A stretch of 64,000 nucleotides of DNA from Ameyamaea chiangmaiensis (lineage in GTDB: Bacteria; Pseudomonadota; Alphaproteobacteria; Acetobacterales; Acetobacteraceae). The translations under genes and the position numbers were made by a program. Location of the stretch: the NCBI RefSeq assembly GCF_025995235.1, contig NZ_BAPT01000010.1:74980-138979 (forward strand), read 5' to 3'. Shown piece by piece: positions 1 to 8,017 of the stretch; the first letter of the stretch is position 1; each line of letters begins with the position of its first letter. The notes under the pieces were generated by a model that saw only the letters and a list, made by a program, of their open reading frames with translations, made no database searches and was not told where the DNA came from.

Positions 1-1
1 A

Positions 2-259
2 ATGCCCGGATTGCGGGAAGACGATCTGCAGCGTGTCGCGATTGAGAAATATAACGCTCTTTCCGCCCACGAATACGTCGTTCGCGTAGAGGGACCGGCC
101 AATACGTCGATAGGAGCACGCAGTTTCCTTCGACTGGGAGGAACGGGTACGGCGTGGGATCGCGTGTATAGTGTTGATCAATGCATATATCGCTTTGATT
201 CGCAAGAGGGGTTCACGCAGGCCATGACACTGCGTGACCGAAGCGGGGCTTTGGCGTGA
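2..259 (+). CDS. Phage baseplate hub / late control D-like protein, C-terminal part
   Basis: The reading frame is open from the window edge and gives 85 residues, far shorter than the roughly 350-400 residues usual for phage D/gp44-type hub proteins, so the true start is almost certainly upstream. The visible part (IGARSFLRLGGTG, DRVYSVDQCIYRFD) resembles the end of such a hub, where the tail spike binds. The function rests mainly on position: it is followed by spike, gp25/gp46-like and J-like baseplate genes in the order seen in Mu-like and P2-like phages. Its stop overlaps the GTG start of the next gene by four bases (GTGA), which indicates translational coupling in one tail operon. Confidence 0.5.
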   Translation: MPGLREDDLQRVAIEKYNALSAHEYVVRVEGPANTSIGARSFLRLGGTGTAWDRVYSVDQCIYRFDSQEGFTQAMTLRDRSGALA

Positions 260-903
260 TTGATTATCGAATGGACGCGGCGGCGGTCCTGTGTCGCACG
301 GCGACGGCTCTGCACGGCATTGTCTCGGCGGTGGACCCCGAGAATGGAGCCGTAAAAGTTCACATTATGCCAGAGGGGATTGAGAGTGGGTGGATACCTG
401 ACGCGGCCGGTGTCGCTGCGGGTGACTTGAGGATCGCCCGGCCGAACTGTGTCGGTTCGCATGTTCTTTTACTTCCGATTGACGGGGACGCAGAGCATCT
501 TGCGATCGTCGGCGTCGTGTTTGATGCTGTTGTGACGCCACCTGTTTCAAGGGTGACGGGGAAAGTAGCGCAGCCTGGAGAACTTCTCATACAGACAGGC
601 TGCGGCACCCCACCTCTTGCCGAGGGCGGTCAGCCTGGAGCGCAGGCGGCGACGGATTCGTGGTGGCATATGCTTCCCAAAGGACTATTTTATGGATCCG
701 GGTCGGTTAGTGTTGCCATCGAATTCGATAAGATCACGTGGAAAGCGGGGGAAGCTGTCATGATCTTCGGATCTGACGGGCTTCGGGTTTCAGGCGTTGA
801 TATCGTAAGTGATCAAGACGTGAAGGCGGGTGTTCACTCGATGACGGGTCATGTCCACAGTAACGGCAATCAAGGAGCCAATACAGGGACTGCGATAGGA
901 TGA
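256..903 (+). CDS. Phage baseplate assembly protein V-like (tail spike)
   Basis: This 215-residue protein fits the size and layout of the V/gp45 spike family. An N-terminal OB-like part (HGIVSAVDPENGAVKVHI, then a stretch ending in GSHVLLLPIDGD) is followed by a beta-rich C-terminal half with short repeats (GLRVSGVDIVSDQDVKAG). The end, HSMTGHVHSNGNQG, carries an HxH pair like the iron-binding tip of membrane-piercing spikes (inference). I chose the GTG at 256 because it overlaps the upstream stop; an ATG at 271 is an alternative. The stop overlaps the ATG of the next gene (ATGA). Confidence 0.7.
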   Translation: MIDYRMDAAAVLCRTATALHGIVSAVDPENGAVKVHIMPEGIESGWIPDAAGVAAGDLRIARPNCVGSHVLLLPIDGDAEHLAIVGVVFDAVVTPPVSRVTGKVAQPGELLIQTGCGTPPLAEGGQPGAQAATDSWWHMLPKGLFYGSGSVSVAIEFDKITWKAGEAVMIFGSDGLRVSGVDIVSDQDVKAGVHSMTGHVHSNGNQGANTGTAIG

Positions 904-1262
904 CGACGCTCGCTCATATGTGCGGGGCAGACCTTTCACTGGATGCGGCGGGTGGGCTTGGCATGTCTTCGGCCGCGCAGGAAACCCGCGAGATGATCCT
1001 CCGCCGGTTATGTACAGGATCTGGCGATTATATATGGCAAATTCAATATGGTGCGGGTTTGCCGGCAATGATCGGGGAGCCGGTTGATCTCTCAAAGATC
1101 AAGTCGTTGGTGCAGTCTCAGATCCTGATGGAGGAGGGGGTCGACTTATTCAGCCTCACGGATGTGTCCATCAGTCAGGATAACGTGGGCGGTGTATATT
1201 GCACGATTTCATATAGCACTGCGTCAAGCGCCGCGCAGACGATTACTGTCAAATCTTCCTGA
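900..1262 (+). CDS. Phage baseplate protein, gp46/gp25-like
   Basis: The 120-residue product has the pattern expected of small baseplate wedge proteins of the gp46/gp25 type: an Asp-rich start with a GGLG turn, then REMILRRLCTGSGDYIWQIQYGAGLPAMIG, a typical block in this family, and a C-terminal beta strand pair. In Mu-like and P2-like tails this gene lies between the spike and the J-like wedge protein, as here. The ATG at 900 overlaps the preceding stop. A 23-base gap with an AAGGAA ribosome binding site separates it from the next gene. Family membership is inferred by eye. Confidence 0.65.
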   Translation: MTTLAHMCGADLSLDAAGGLGMSSAAQETREMILRRLCTGSGDYIWQIQYGAGLPAMIGEPVDLSKIKSLVQSQILMEEGVDLFSLTDVSISQDNVGGVYCTISYSTASSAAQTITVKSS

Positions 1263-1285
1263 CGGTCATTTAAGGAAAATAATAC

Positions 1286-2428
1286 GTGAATTTGTCTGTG
1301 CGCTCATTCAGTGCGGCGGTATCGTCTGCCCTGGCGGCAGTGCAGGCCAGTTGCTCTGCGCTGACGAACGTTGGGGTGGGTACGCCGATCCGTGCTCTCA
1401 TGGAGGCGGCGGCTGCAACCGGTTTGTGGTTGCAATATATTGCCCTGCAAATTCTTGCAACAACGCGATTGTCGTCATGCAGTGGCACCGATGTGGACAG
1501 TTTTGTCGGTGACTTCGGTATGGCCAGGCTTCCCGGTACTGCGGCGTCCGGGAGTGTACTGTTCACGTCGTTCAATGCTACGGGGCAGTCTGCGACGATT
1601 CTCGTTGGCGCTACGGTCAAGACCGCATCATCCCTTGTATTTGCGGTCGTTTCAGATACCGGAAATCCTTACTGGTCATCAGCACAGGGCGGCTACATTC
1701 GCCCAGCTGGAGTGGCGTCGGTATCTGTGCCGGTGCAGTGCCTGGCTGTGGGCAGTGTTGGCAATGTGGCCTCGGGAGCAATCGGTCTTCTGGGAACATC
1801 GGTGTCGGGAGTTGATACAGTCACAAACGTGGCCGCGTTCACAAATGGTACGGACGGAGAAACGGACGCGGCGTTGAAGGCGCGCTTTCCCGTGTGGATG
1901 GCGTCGAAGGCATCTGGAACATCGCGCGCCGTCGACAGTGCTATCGCCGGAGTACAGACAAATCTGACGAGCGCGCTGATGGACGGACTTGCGCCCGATC
2001 AGGCCGCACGGTCAGGCTATTTTACGGCGGTCGTGGATGACGGGAGTGGCGATCCATCAGATGACGTCTTGGCTTCTGTTCAGAAAAATATCGATGTCGT
2101 CAGGTCTTTGGGTGTGGGATTTTCCGTGCAGCGGCCGGTTCTTCTTCTTGTCAATGTTTCGATGACGGTGACGATCGCCGCAGGAGGAAGTCCGGGGACC
2201 GTGCAGGCTGCTGTACAAGCGGCGCTTACGAAAAGTATTAACGGAACTTCGGTGGGACAAGGCTATGCTTACAGTCTTCTTCCGGTCGTTGCGTATTCAA
2301 GCGCCGGTGTAACGATTTTGTCGGTTACGGATGTTCTCATGAACGGTGCCCAGGATGATATTCCCGCTTCCACAGTGCAGGTAACCCGGGCGGGTAGTGT
2401 CGTTGTGACGGTCCAGGAGGCCGGTTGA
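1286..2428 (+). CDS. Baseplate J-like protein
   Basis: The product is 380 residues, the usual size for J/gp47 wedge proteins. It shows the family layout: a helical N-terminus, a beta-rich centre with IRPAGVASVSVPVQCLAVGSVGN and GAIGLLGTSVSGVDTVTN, then the characteristic NGTDGETDAALKARF block near residue 190 and an alpha/beta C-terminal domain. It would form part of the baseplate periphery that joins tail fibres to the hub. Translation starts at GTG 1286 with TAAGGAA about ten bases upstream. The stop overlaps the next start as ATGA. Confidence 0.85.
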   Translation: MNLSVRSFSAAVSSALAAVQASCSALTNVGVGTPIRALMEAAAATGLWLQYIALQILATTRLSSCSGTDVDSFVGDFGMARLPGTAASGSVLFTSFNATGQSATILVGATVKTASSLVFAVVSDTGNPYWSSAQGGYIRPAGVASVSVPVQCLAVGSVGNVASGAIGLLGTSVSGVDTVTNVAAFTNGTDGETDAALKARFPVWMASKASGTSRAVDSAIAGVQTNLTSALMDGLAPDQAARSGYFTAVVDDGSGDPSDDVLASVQKNIDVVRSLGVGFSVQRPVLLLVNVSMTVTIAAGGSPGTVQAAVQAALTKSINGTSVGQGYAYSLLPVVAYSSAGVTILSVTDVLMNGAQDDIPASTVQVTRAGSVVVTVQEAG

Positions 2429-3663
2429 TGCCAAAGTTTAATAGTTACGAGAGAAAGCGCTCTCTGAGCGGAAACGAACTGTGCGTCCTTGCCGAGGCCG
2501 ACGGTTCGATGACCGTTACGGCAACTGTCGGTGAGGTTGCCGGGGCCCCCGCTCAGACGACGTCTTCGGGACAGTTTTATGCCGATGCGGGCGCGGCGAT
2601 TTCCCGTTATGCCGACCGTGTGCTGGTAGGCGCGGCTGCGGACAATCCAGGCCAGACAAGTCGTGATACGGTCCCTACTGACTGGCTCTCCAAAATGATG
2701 GGAGCGACGTCGATTGGTGCTTGGCCGGTCTGGGGCGCGCAATTTTCTTCTCTGGCGCGATATGGCTCTACGGGTATCCTGGGTGCTTCCCGGACATCCG
2801 ATGCAACCGCGAGCCGTGGGCTCTTGGGGTATGTGCCGAGCTCGATCGGCGTGGCGTCCTGGGCTGTGTCGGACGATACGTCCGCGGGATCGACGTCGAC
2901 AGGATATGCGTTCTACGGCGAGACGTGGCGCATGGCCGGTGCTGACCAGGAGCCATGCTTTGGCCTTGAGCTTGAGGCGGTCAATTTCGGCGGTCTGCCA
3001 ACGGGTGTTTCGACACCTTATAAGGTCAATGTTGGCGGCGGTGCAGTCGGCGTGCAACTCGGCGCTGGAGGAGGGCAGACGAGTGGTACAAGCGATGCGG
3101 CTTCGGGAATTACCTTCGTGTCGAATCCGAATGCGTGGCAGGTCGGAATCGTGTTCGGCGCCGATGCGCTGACGGGGACGAATGGTAAAGACGCCGGATA
3201 TGCATCGGCCATTTCGATGGCGTGCAACCATGCGATAGAATGGCATACGCCTGAAGTCGTCTCAGGCGCCGATGGCATTAACGTGGGTGCCTTTGTGCGC
3301 TCGACGGTTACGCGCCGTGCGGACGGGGGGCGGCTTGAGTTCGCCGACGGCACTGTGTCGGTCAGTAATATCGATGGGAAGCCGATGTTTGTCGTTCAGA
3401 CATCGGCGTCGCCGGATAATATCCTGATGGTACAGTCCGGAACTGGCACGCAGGCAGCGGGTTTGTATGCGATCCCTGCGGCGAGCGGTAATGGTAATAT
3501 CGGGCTTTTCCCGGCATCGGGTGGCGAGTTACAGATTTCATCGCCGATAAGTGGTTCCGGCAGTGTGATGCCGGCGACCGTGGGGGGAGGCTTTTTGCAT
3601 ATCAATATCAATGGGGCGGATTACCGGATCCCATTGTGCACCGTCGAGCAGGCCGGGGGCTGA
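2425..3663 (+). CDS. Phage tail-fibre-like structural protein of unknown role
   Basis: The 412-residue protein is not a family I can name. It has no signal peptide or membrane segment. It is rich in Gly, Ser, Thr and Ala and has the low-complexity beta-structured look of fibre or spike proteins, with GYAFYGETWRMAG, a central glycine block (NVGGGAVGVQLGAGGGQTSG) and repeated short beta motifs. Both ends overlap its neighbours (ATGA upstream, TGATG downstream), so it belongs to the tail operon. Its place between the J-like and I-like genes is unusual, since these two are normally adjacent. Confidence 0.5.
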   Translation: MMPKFNSYERKRSLSGNELCVLAEADGSMTVTATVGEVAGAPAQTTSSGQFYADAGAAISRYADRVLVGAAADNPGQTSRDTVPTDWLSKMMGATSIGAWPVWGAQFSSLARYGSTGILGASRTSDATASRGLLGYVPSSIGVASWAVSDDTSAGSTSTGYAFYGETWRMAGADQEPCFGLELEAVNFGGLPTGVSTPYKVNVGGGAVGVQLGAGGGQTSGTSDAASGITFVSNPNAWQVGIVFGADALTGTNGKDAGYASAISMACNHAIEWHTPEVVSGADGINVGAFVRSTVTRRADGGRLEFADGTVSVSNIDGKPMFVVQTSASPDNILMVQSGTGTQAAGLYAIPAASGNGNIGLFPASGGELQISSPISGSGSVMPATVGGGFLHININGADYRIPLCTVEQAGG

Positions 3664-4349
3664 TGTCCACGCTGTATGATGTCTCGGGCTCGCCGCTGCT
3701 GGCGACCGATGGACAGCCGTTACTTGATACTGGCATCGTTCCTTACAGCCAGAGAGATTTTGCACGTCGCATTCGCGCACTTTTGCCAAATGGCTGGTTT
3801 CCGGCACCTCCGGGTGAGGATGGTGTTGAGACGGCGCCTGTTCTTGATGGCGTTCTGAACGGTATTGGGTTCGTCTTCGCCTGGATCTTTTCGCTTCTCA
3901 CGGCTGTTCAGGCGCAAACGCGTATCGCGAGCGCGTATGGCGGATTTCTCGATATGATTGCGGCCGATTTCTTTGGTGCGGGCGTTCTTCCCCGACTGGA
4001 GGGAGAGGGGGACGTCGTCTATCGCGCGCGTATCGTGGCCACACTGAAGGCGCCGATGAATACCCGGCAGGCTGTCACCGCCGCTATTGCCGCCGTCACA
4101 GGTGTTCAGCCTGTCGTCATCGAACCGTGGTCGGCGCAGGATTGCGGCGGGTTGGGCGCGCGTGTTGCGCCCGGCAGGGGGGGGGGGCGAGGCTACGGCA
4201 CGCGCGGATTGCGTTACGGAACACTCGGGGGTGGCCAGTTCTTTGTGGAGACGGGCATTTCTTCGGGCGCGTCGTCCATGGCAGTGCGTTCGGCGATCAC
4301 GCGCACGAAGGCATTGGGCATCATTGGTTGGTTGAAAGTAGAATCCTGA
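3663..4349 (+). CDS. Phage tail protein I / gp48-like
   Basis: The 228-residue product matches the size and composition of the gpI/Mu gp48 baseplate family: RDFARRIRALLPNGWF, a hydrophobic block near residues 55-80, GFLDMIAADFFGAG, then YRARIVATLKAPMNTRQAVTAAIAAVTG. I chose the ATG at 3663 because it overlaps the upstream stop as TGATG; a longer reading to 3636 would intrude into the previous gene. The coding sequence contains a run of eleven G at 4177-4187. Its stop overlaps the start of the fibre gene (TGATG at 4347-4351). Confidence 0.7.
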   Translation: MSTLYDVSGSPLLATDGQPLLDTGIVPYSQRDFARRIRALLPNGWFPAPPGEDGVETAPVLDGVLNGIGFVFAWIFSLLTAVQAQTRIASAYGGFLDMIAADFFGAGVLPRLEGEGDVVYRARIVATLKAPMNTRQAVTAAIAAVTGVQPVVIEPWSAQDCGGLGARVAPGRGGGRGYGTRGLRYGTLGGGQFFVETGISSGASSMAVRSAITRTKALGIIGWLKVES

Positions 4350-5653
4350 TGGATCGTCCAATTGTTTATGCGGGTAGTATCCCGCTTGATACAGATCTTC
4401 TGAACCTGGGGCGTGGGACAAAGGTTGCTCTCGGTCGCATGGCGGACCAACTTTACGGTGGCGTGCCGGCTGCGTATGGGTTGACGTGTCGTGCCGTGCC
4501 GGGGGAGATGGCGGTGTCGATAGATCCAGGCGTAATCTTGGCCCCAGGTGTCGTGGATGGCACGCTGTTTGGTGGCAATGGTGCGGGCCTGGCGGCCGAC
4601 CTGACGGCGTTGACGGTGCAATATCTGGCGCCGACGACGCAGACGATTCCGATTACCCAGACGGCAGTGACGCTGACGGTGTACGCCATCTGCCAGGAGA
4701 TCGATGCTGAGCCGGCGGTACTTCCGTTTTTCAATGTATCCGATCCGTCGGTCACGCAAGCCGGCATTGGCAATGACGGAGCGATGCTCCCGACCAGCCG
4801 ACAGGGGCGTTTAAGCTTCGTGGCCGCGACGACGGCACCCGCGGCTCCGGTCGGTGGATATATCGTCGCCCTCTACACGCTTCAGATTGCCGACGGTGTC
4901 CGTGATCTGTCCTCCGTGATTGTCTCGCGTGTTGCCAATGTGTTTTTCCCGACCATACCGACGCTGGTGAAAGGGCGTCTGTTACGGGAGATCGTCATGG
5001 CCACCACCGGTATGTACACGTCAGGTCCTGATGCCGCGATCATTGAGGTTGAGCAGGTTGGCGGTGGCGCAAGTGGAGCGGGTGTGCCCGGAAATGCGAC
5101 TAACTACGTATCCGTGGGGTCGTCGGGGGGCGCGGGAGGTTATGCGCGGTACTGGTGTGCGCCCGTGATAAATGGTCTGGTGACGATCGGTGCTGGCGGT
5201 AGCAAGACGGCGAGTGGCGAGGGGGCAAACGCCGGAGGCGCCACCACGTTCTGCTCGCTCGTGTCTACGGCAGGGGGGGCTGCGAATACGGTGGGTCCGT
5301 CCATTGCTCCCGGGACCAGTGCGCAGGTAGGGCAGGGGCCGGGGGGAGCCGTGTCGGTTCTGAACGCGACGGCTGTCACGATGGTGGCGTCCTACGACGG
5401 GGAGAACGCTGCGTGTTCGTACGTGTTCAATAACGGGCCCAGTGCGCCGGGGATTGCGGTCTCGGCGCTGGGTGCTGGTGGGCCGTTTGGTACAGGCGGG
5501 GCCAACACGAACGGTTCGGACGGAAATCCGGGCCGAGGCTATGGAAGTGGTGGTGCGGGTGCCGCATCGACGGACGGCTCCCCCCATGCGGGGGGCGCCG
5601 GAATGGGGGGGCTTGTTATCGTGAGGGAATGGAGTGGGGTAATGCTTTCGTAG
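4349..5653 (+). CDS. Glycine-rich phage tail fibre protein
   Basis: Starting at the ATG that overlaps the previous stop, the product is 434 residues. The N-terminal part (DRPIVYAGSIPLDTDLLN) resembles attachment regions of phage fibre proteins. The C-terminal 200 residues form a glycine-rich adhesin-like domain (VEQVGGGASGAG, GGAGGYARYWCAPVINGLVTIGAGG, GGAGMGGLVIVREW) of the type seen at fibre tips. It is the last gene of the phage operon. The same frame stays open upstream to 4127, beneath the preceding gene, which matters for the G-run noted there. Confidence 0.75.
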   Translation: MDRPIVYAGSIPLDTDLLNLGRGTKVALGRMADQLYGGVPAAYGLTCRAVPGEMAVSIDPGVILAPGVVDGTLFGGNGAGLAADLTALTVQYLAPTTQTIPITQTAVTLTVYAICQEIDAEPAVLPFFNVSDPSVTQAGIGNDGAMLPTSRQGRLSFVAATTAPAAPVGGYIVALYTLQIADGVRDLSSVIVSRVANVFFPTIPTLVKGRLLREIVMATTGMYTSGPDAAIIEVEQVGGGASGAGVPGNATNYVSVGSSGGAGGYARYWCAPVINGLVTIGAGGSKTASGEGANAGGATTFCSLVSTAGGAANTVGPSIAPGTSAQVGQGPGGAVSVLNATAVTMVASYDGENAACSYVFNNGPSAPGIAVSALGAGGPFGTGGANTNGSDGNPGRGYGSGGAGAASTDGSPHAGGAGMGGLVIVREWSGVMLS

Positions 5654-5676
5654 GCAGGGAGTTTTAAAAACTGCCC
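5654..5676. terminator. Possible bidirectional terminator between phage operon and polyol dehydrogenase
   Basis: The 10-base gap between the two convergent stops and the bases beside it contain a short inverted repeat, GGCAG...CTGCC, around the palindrome AGTTTTAAAAACT. The T and A runs inside it could serve either direction. The loop geometry is poor for a classical intrinsic terminator, so the call is tentative. Confidence 0.3.
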
Positions 5677-7145
5677 TCGGCGAGCGCGCGTTCGAGGGTG
5701 CCCTGCGTCCCGAGATCATACAGGCGCTCCAGCCAGCGTGAAACAGGGGCTACGAACCGTGTATCGTCCGCGAGGTTCCCGAACAAAGGCCGGATTCCAA
5801 TCACGGGTCCGGGATCTCGCCGGCCCTCACGCGCCTTGTCTCTGAGAGGCGCTGCGAGCGGGTGACGGATGTCGAGCGGCTGGCCGTGGTCGTTTTCGCC
5901 GGCCACGCGTTTGATCCACGCTGCGATCGCCAAGGCCAGAAGATCGATCGACTGGTCGTCCTTCAATCGGTCCCGTGCAGAATCGAGTAGGGTCGCCAGT
6001 GGTGCGTCGGTATTGACGCGTTGGGTCGTGTCACGGATTTTCGGGTTCGAAAAGCGCTCAATTAGTGTTTTTTTGTACAGAGTGAGATCAATGCCGGGTA
6101 CCGGGCGGAGGGTCTGGCCGGTTTCACGGTCCATCAGCGCCCGCATGAAGGCCGAAATTTTCTTATCGGCCATGGCCTCGGCCATGAATTCGTAGCCGGA
6201 GAGCTGTCCCAGCCCGGCCACCGCGAGGTGACTCGCATTGAGCAGACGCAACTTCATGAATTCATAAGGCGCGACGTCCTTGACGAACTGTGCGCCGACG
6301 TGTTCCCACGCCGGTCGGCCGCGGATGAAGTCGTCTTCGATGACCCACTGGCGAAATGATTCGCAGAAAACGGGCCATGCATCGTCGACCCCGAATTCGT
6401 CTCTCAAGATGAGCAGGTCGTCCGACGTCGTGACGGGCGTGATGCGATCGACCATTGTGCCGGGGAAGTGGATATTGTCTTCGACCCATGCCACGACGTC
6501 GGGGGACGAGAGGCGTGCCAGAGCAAGCACCGATCCGGCGAGCACGTGGCCGTTATGTTGAACATTGTCGCAGCTGAGTGCTGTGAACCCGGGTTGCCGC
6601 GCGAGCATGCGGCGTTTGGCCGCCTGAACGATGATGCCGGGCGCAGACACGGGTTCGGTCGGGCTGGCGATATCGTGCCGGATCGCAGGATTGTCGACGT
6701 CCAGTGCGCCAGATGCGCGATCCATGCAGTAGCCGTTTTCGGTCACGGTGAGACTGACTATGCGCACGCGCGCGTCATCCAGTGCGTCGAAAAGCTGCGC
6801 GCGGTTGTCTTGTGCGTGCAGGACGCCGCAGACGGACCCGATAACGCTTGCCGTGTCCTGCGTGGCGGTACGTTCGACCAGTGTGTAGAGACAGTCTTGC
6901 GGCAGCAAGGCGTCGCGCATGTGCCTGTCGCCGTCCAGAAGGCCGACACCGACGATGCCCCAGTCACCATGATCCCGGGTAGAGCCCATCAGATCGTGTG
7001 TATAGCGGGCCATATGGGCGCGATGAAAGCCTCCGAAACCAAGGTGGACAATCCCGGCCGAGATGTTCTCCACATCGTAGGTCGGGGTCGCCACCGTGGG
7101 AACGAGAGAGGAAAGGTTTGCTCGGGAAAGCTTGATGGGGAGCAT
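5664..7145 (-). CDS. Mannitol dehydrogenase family protein (long-chain polyol dehydrogenase)
   Basis: The 493-residue protein belongs to the polyol-specific long-chain dehydrogenase family, which includes D-mannitol 2-dehydrogenase and fructuronate reductase. It has the N-terminal dinucleotide-binding signature IVHLGFGGFHRAH (near residue 33) and the catalytic K-x4-N-x2-H motif in KLRLLNASH. Its length matches mannitol dehydrogenases (about 490). It would oxidise a sugar alcohol such as mannitol to a ketose with NAD(P)+ in the cytoplasm. Acetic acid bacteria often carry several such enzymes, so the exact substrate cannot be fixed from sequence. It stands alone, convergent with the phage operon. 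Confidence 0.9.
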   Translation of the reverse strand: MLPIKLSRANLSSLVPTVATPTYDVENISAGIVHLGFGGFHRAHMARYTHDLMGSTRDHGDWGIVGVGLLDGDRHMRDALLPQDCLYTLVERTATQDTASVIGSVCGVLHAQDNRAQLFDALDDARVRIVSLTVTENGYCMDRASGALDVDNPAIRHDIASPTEPVSAPGIIVQAAKRRMLARQPGFTALSCDNVQHNGHVLAGSVLALARLSSPDVVAWVEDNIHFPGTMVDRITPVTTSDDLLILRDEFGVDDAWPVFCESFRQWVIEDDFIRGRPAWEHVGAQFVKDVAPYEFMKLRLLNASHLAVAGLGQLSGYEFMAEAMADKKISAFMRALMDRETGQTLRPVPGIDLTLYKKTLIERFSNPKIRDTTQRVNTDAPLATLLDSARDRLKDDQSIDLLALAIAAWIKRVAGENDHGQPLDIRHPLAAPLRDKAREGRRDPGPVIGIRPLFGNLADDTRFVAPVSRWLERLYDLGTQGTLERALAEGSF

Positions 7146-7268
7146 GCGGCGCGCCGTTCGTTTTTATTTTCAGGCAGCTTGCACCGAGCAGGATCAGGCG
7201 GCAAGAGGTGCGTAGGCGGGTGCGGGTCTCACAACACCTTGAATGCTATTCCGTGAAGGAGCCCCGAG

Positions 7269-7712
7269 ATGAACGAACATTATCCGCGCGCCGGAGTAGT
7301 TGCCATTGTACGTCGGGGTGATGCGTTTTTGCTTGTGCGTCGCGGACGCGCACCGAATGCCGGTCGGTGGGGATTCCCCGGAGGCAAGATCGAGTACGGT
7401 GAGACGCTTTTTCACGCCGCCGAACGGGAGCTGAGGGAGGAGACCGCGCTGGACGGGCGCTCGACGAGAGTGGTCACGGCCTTTGACGTCATTGATCGCG
7501 CACCTGACGGAACGGTCGGTTACCACTATCTGGCGGCTGCCGTGGCGTGTGAGGTCGACGTGGGTACACCACGTCCGGGCGACGACGCCGCCGAGGTGCG
7601 ATGGTTTACACCGGGCGATCTTCGAAGCGACGACGACGTTCTGCCCCGCGTTCTGGACGTGGTTGCGTTGGTTCTGGGCTTATCGCCGGAGGCGGCCGAA
7701 GAGGACGACTGA
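7269..7712 (+). CDS. Nudix hydrolase
   Basis: The 147-residue protein carries a complete Nudix box at about residues 38-60 (GGKIEYGETLFHAAERELREE), the Mg-binding motif that cleaves nucleoside diphosphates linked to another group. The N-terminal VAIVRRGDAFLLVRRG and the GRWGFPGG lead-in are typical of ADP-ribose pyrophosphatase or MutT-like members. The substrate is not predictable. The start is supported by an AAGGAG ribosome binding site at 7257-7262. It is convergent with the min operon, whose last gene ends 15 bases downstream. Confidence 0.88.
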   Translation: MNEHYPRAGVVAIVRRGDAFLLVRRGRAPNAGRWGFPGGKIEYGETLFHAAERELREETALDGRSTRVVTAFDVIDRAPDGTVGYHYLAAAVACEVDVGTPRPGDDAAEVRWFTPGDLRSDDDVLPRVLDVVALVLGLSPEAAEEDD

Positions 7713-7726
7713 AGATAAAGACCGAA

Positions 7727-8017
7727 TCAGGCGTCTCTCTTGTCCGCGTCCCTGGATTTCGCGCTTCCCAGTTGCGGCACTTCGACGTCGATTTCGAGGA
7801 GCGAGCATCCGGACCCTCGATCCAGTTTCACTTGAACCTTGTCCTGATCGACGGCGACGTGCCGGGCGATGACTTCCAGAATCTCCTGATGAAGTTTGGC
7901 CAGCAGGTCAGAATGACCCTCCCCTGCGGAACGCTCGTGCGCCAGCAGAATCTGAAGGCGATCACGCGCGACAGGGGCGGAGTTGCGCTTGGCGAACAGG
8001 TTTGCCAGGAAGCTCAT
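7727..8017 (-). CDS. minE: Cell division topological specificity factor MinE
   Basis: The 96-residue product is the usual size for MinE. The N-terminal amphipathic segment (SFLANLFAKRNSAPVARDRLQILLAHER) binds membrane and MinD, and the C-terminal part (VKLDRGSGCSLLEIDVEVP) is the dimerising topological-specificity domain. MinE stimulates MinD ATPase activity and drives the pole-to-pole oscillation that confines MinC away from mid-cell. Its ATG overlaps the minD stop by four bases, so the two are translationally coupled at the end of the minCDE operon. Confidence 0.95.
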   Translation of the reverse strand: MSFLANLFAKRNSAPVARDRLQILLAHERSAGEGHSDLLAKLHQEILEVIARHVAVDQDKVQVKLDRGSGCSLLEIDVEVPQLGSAKSRDADKRDA

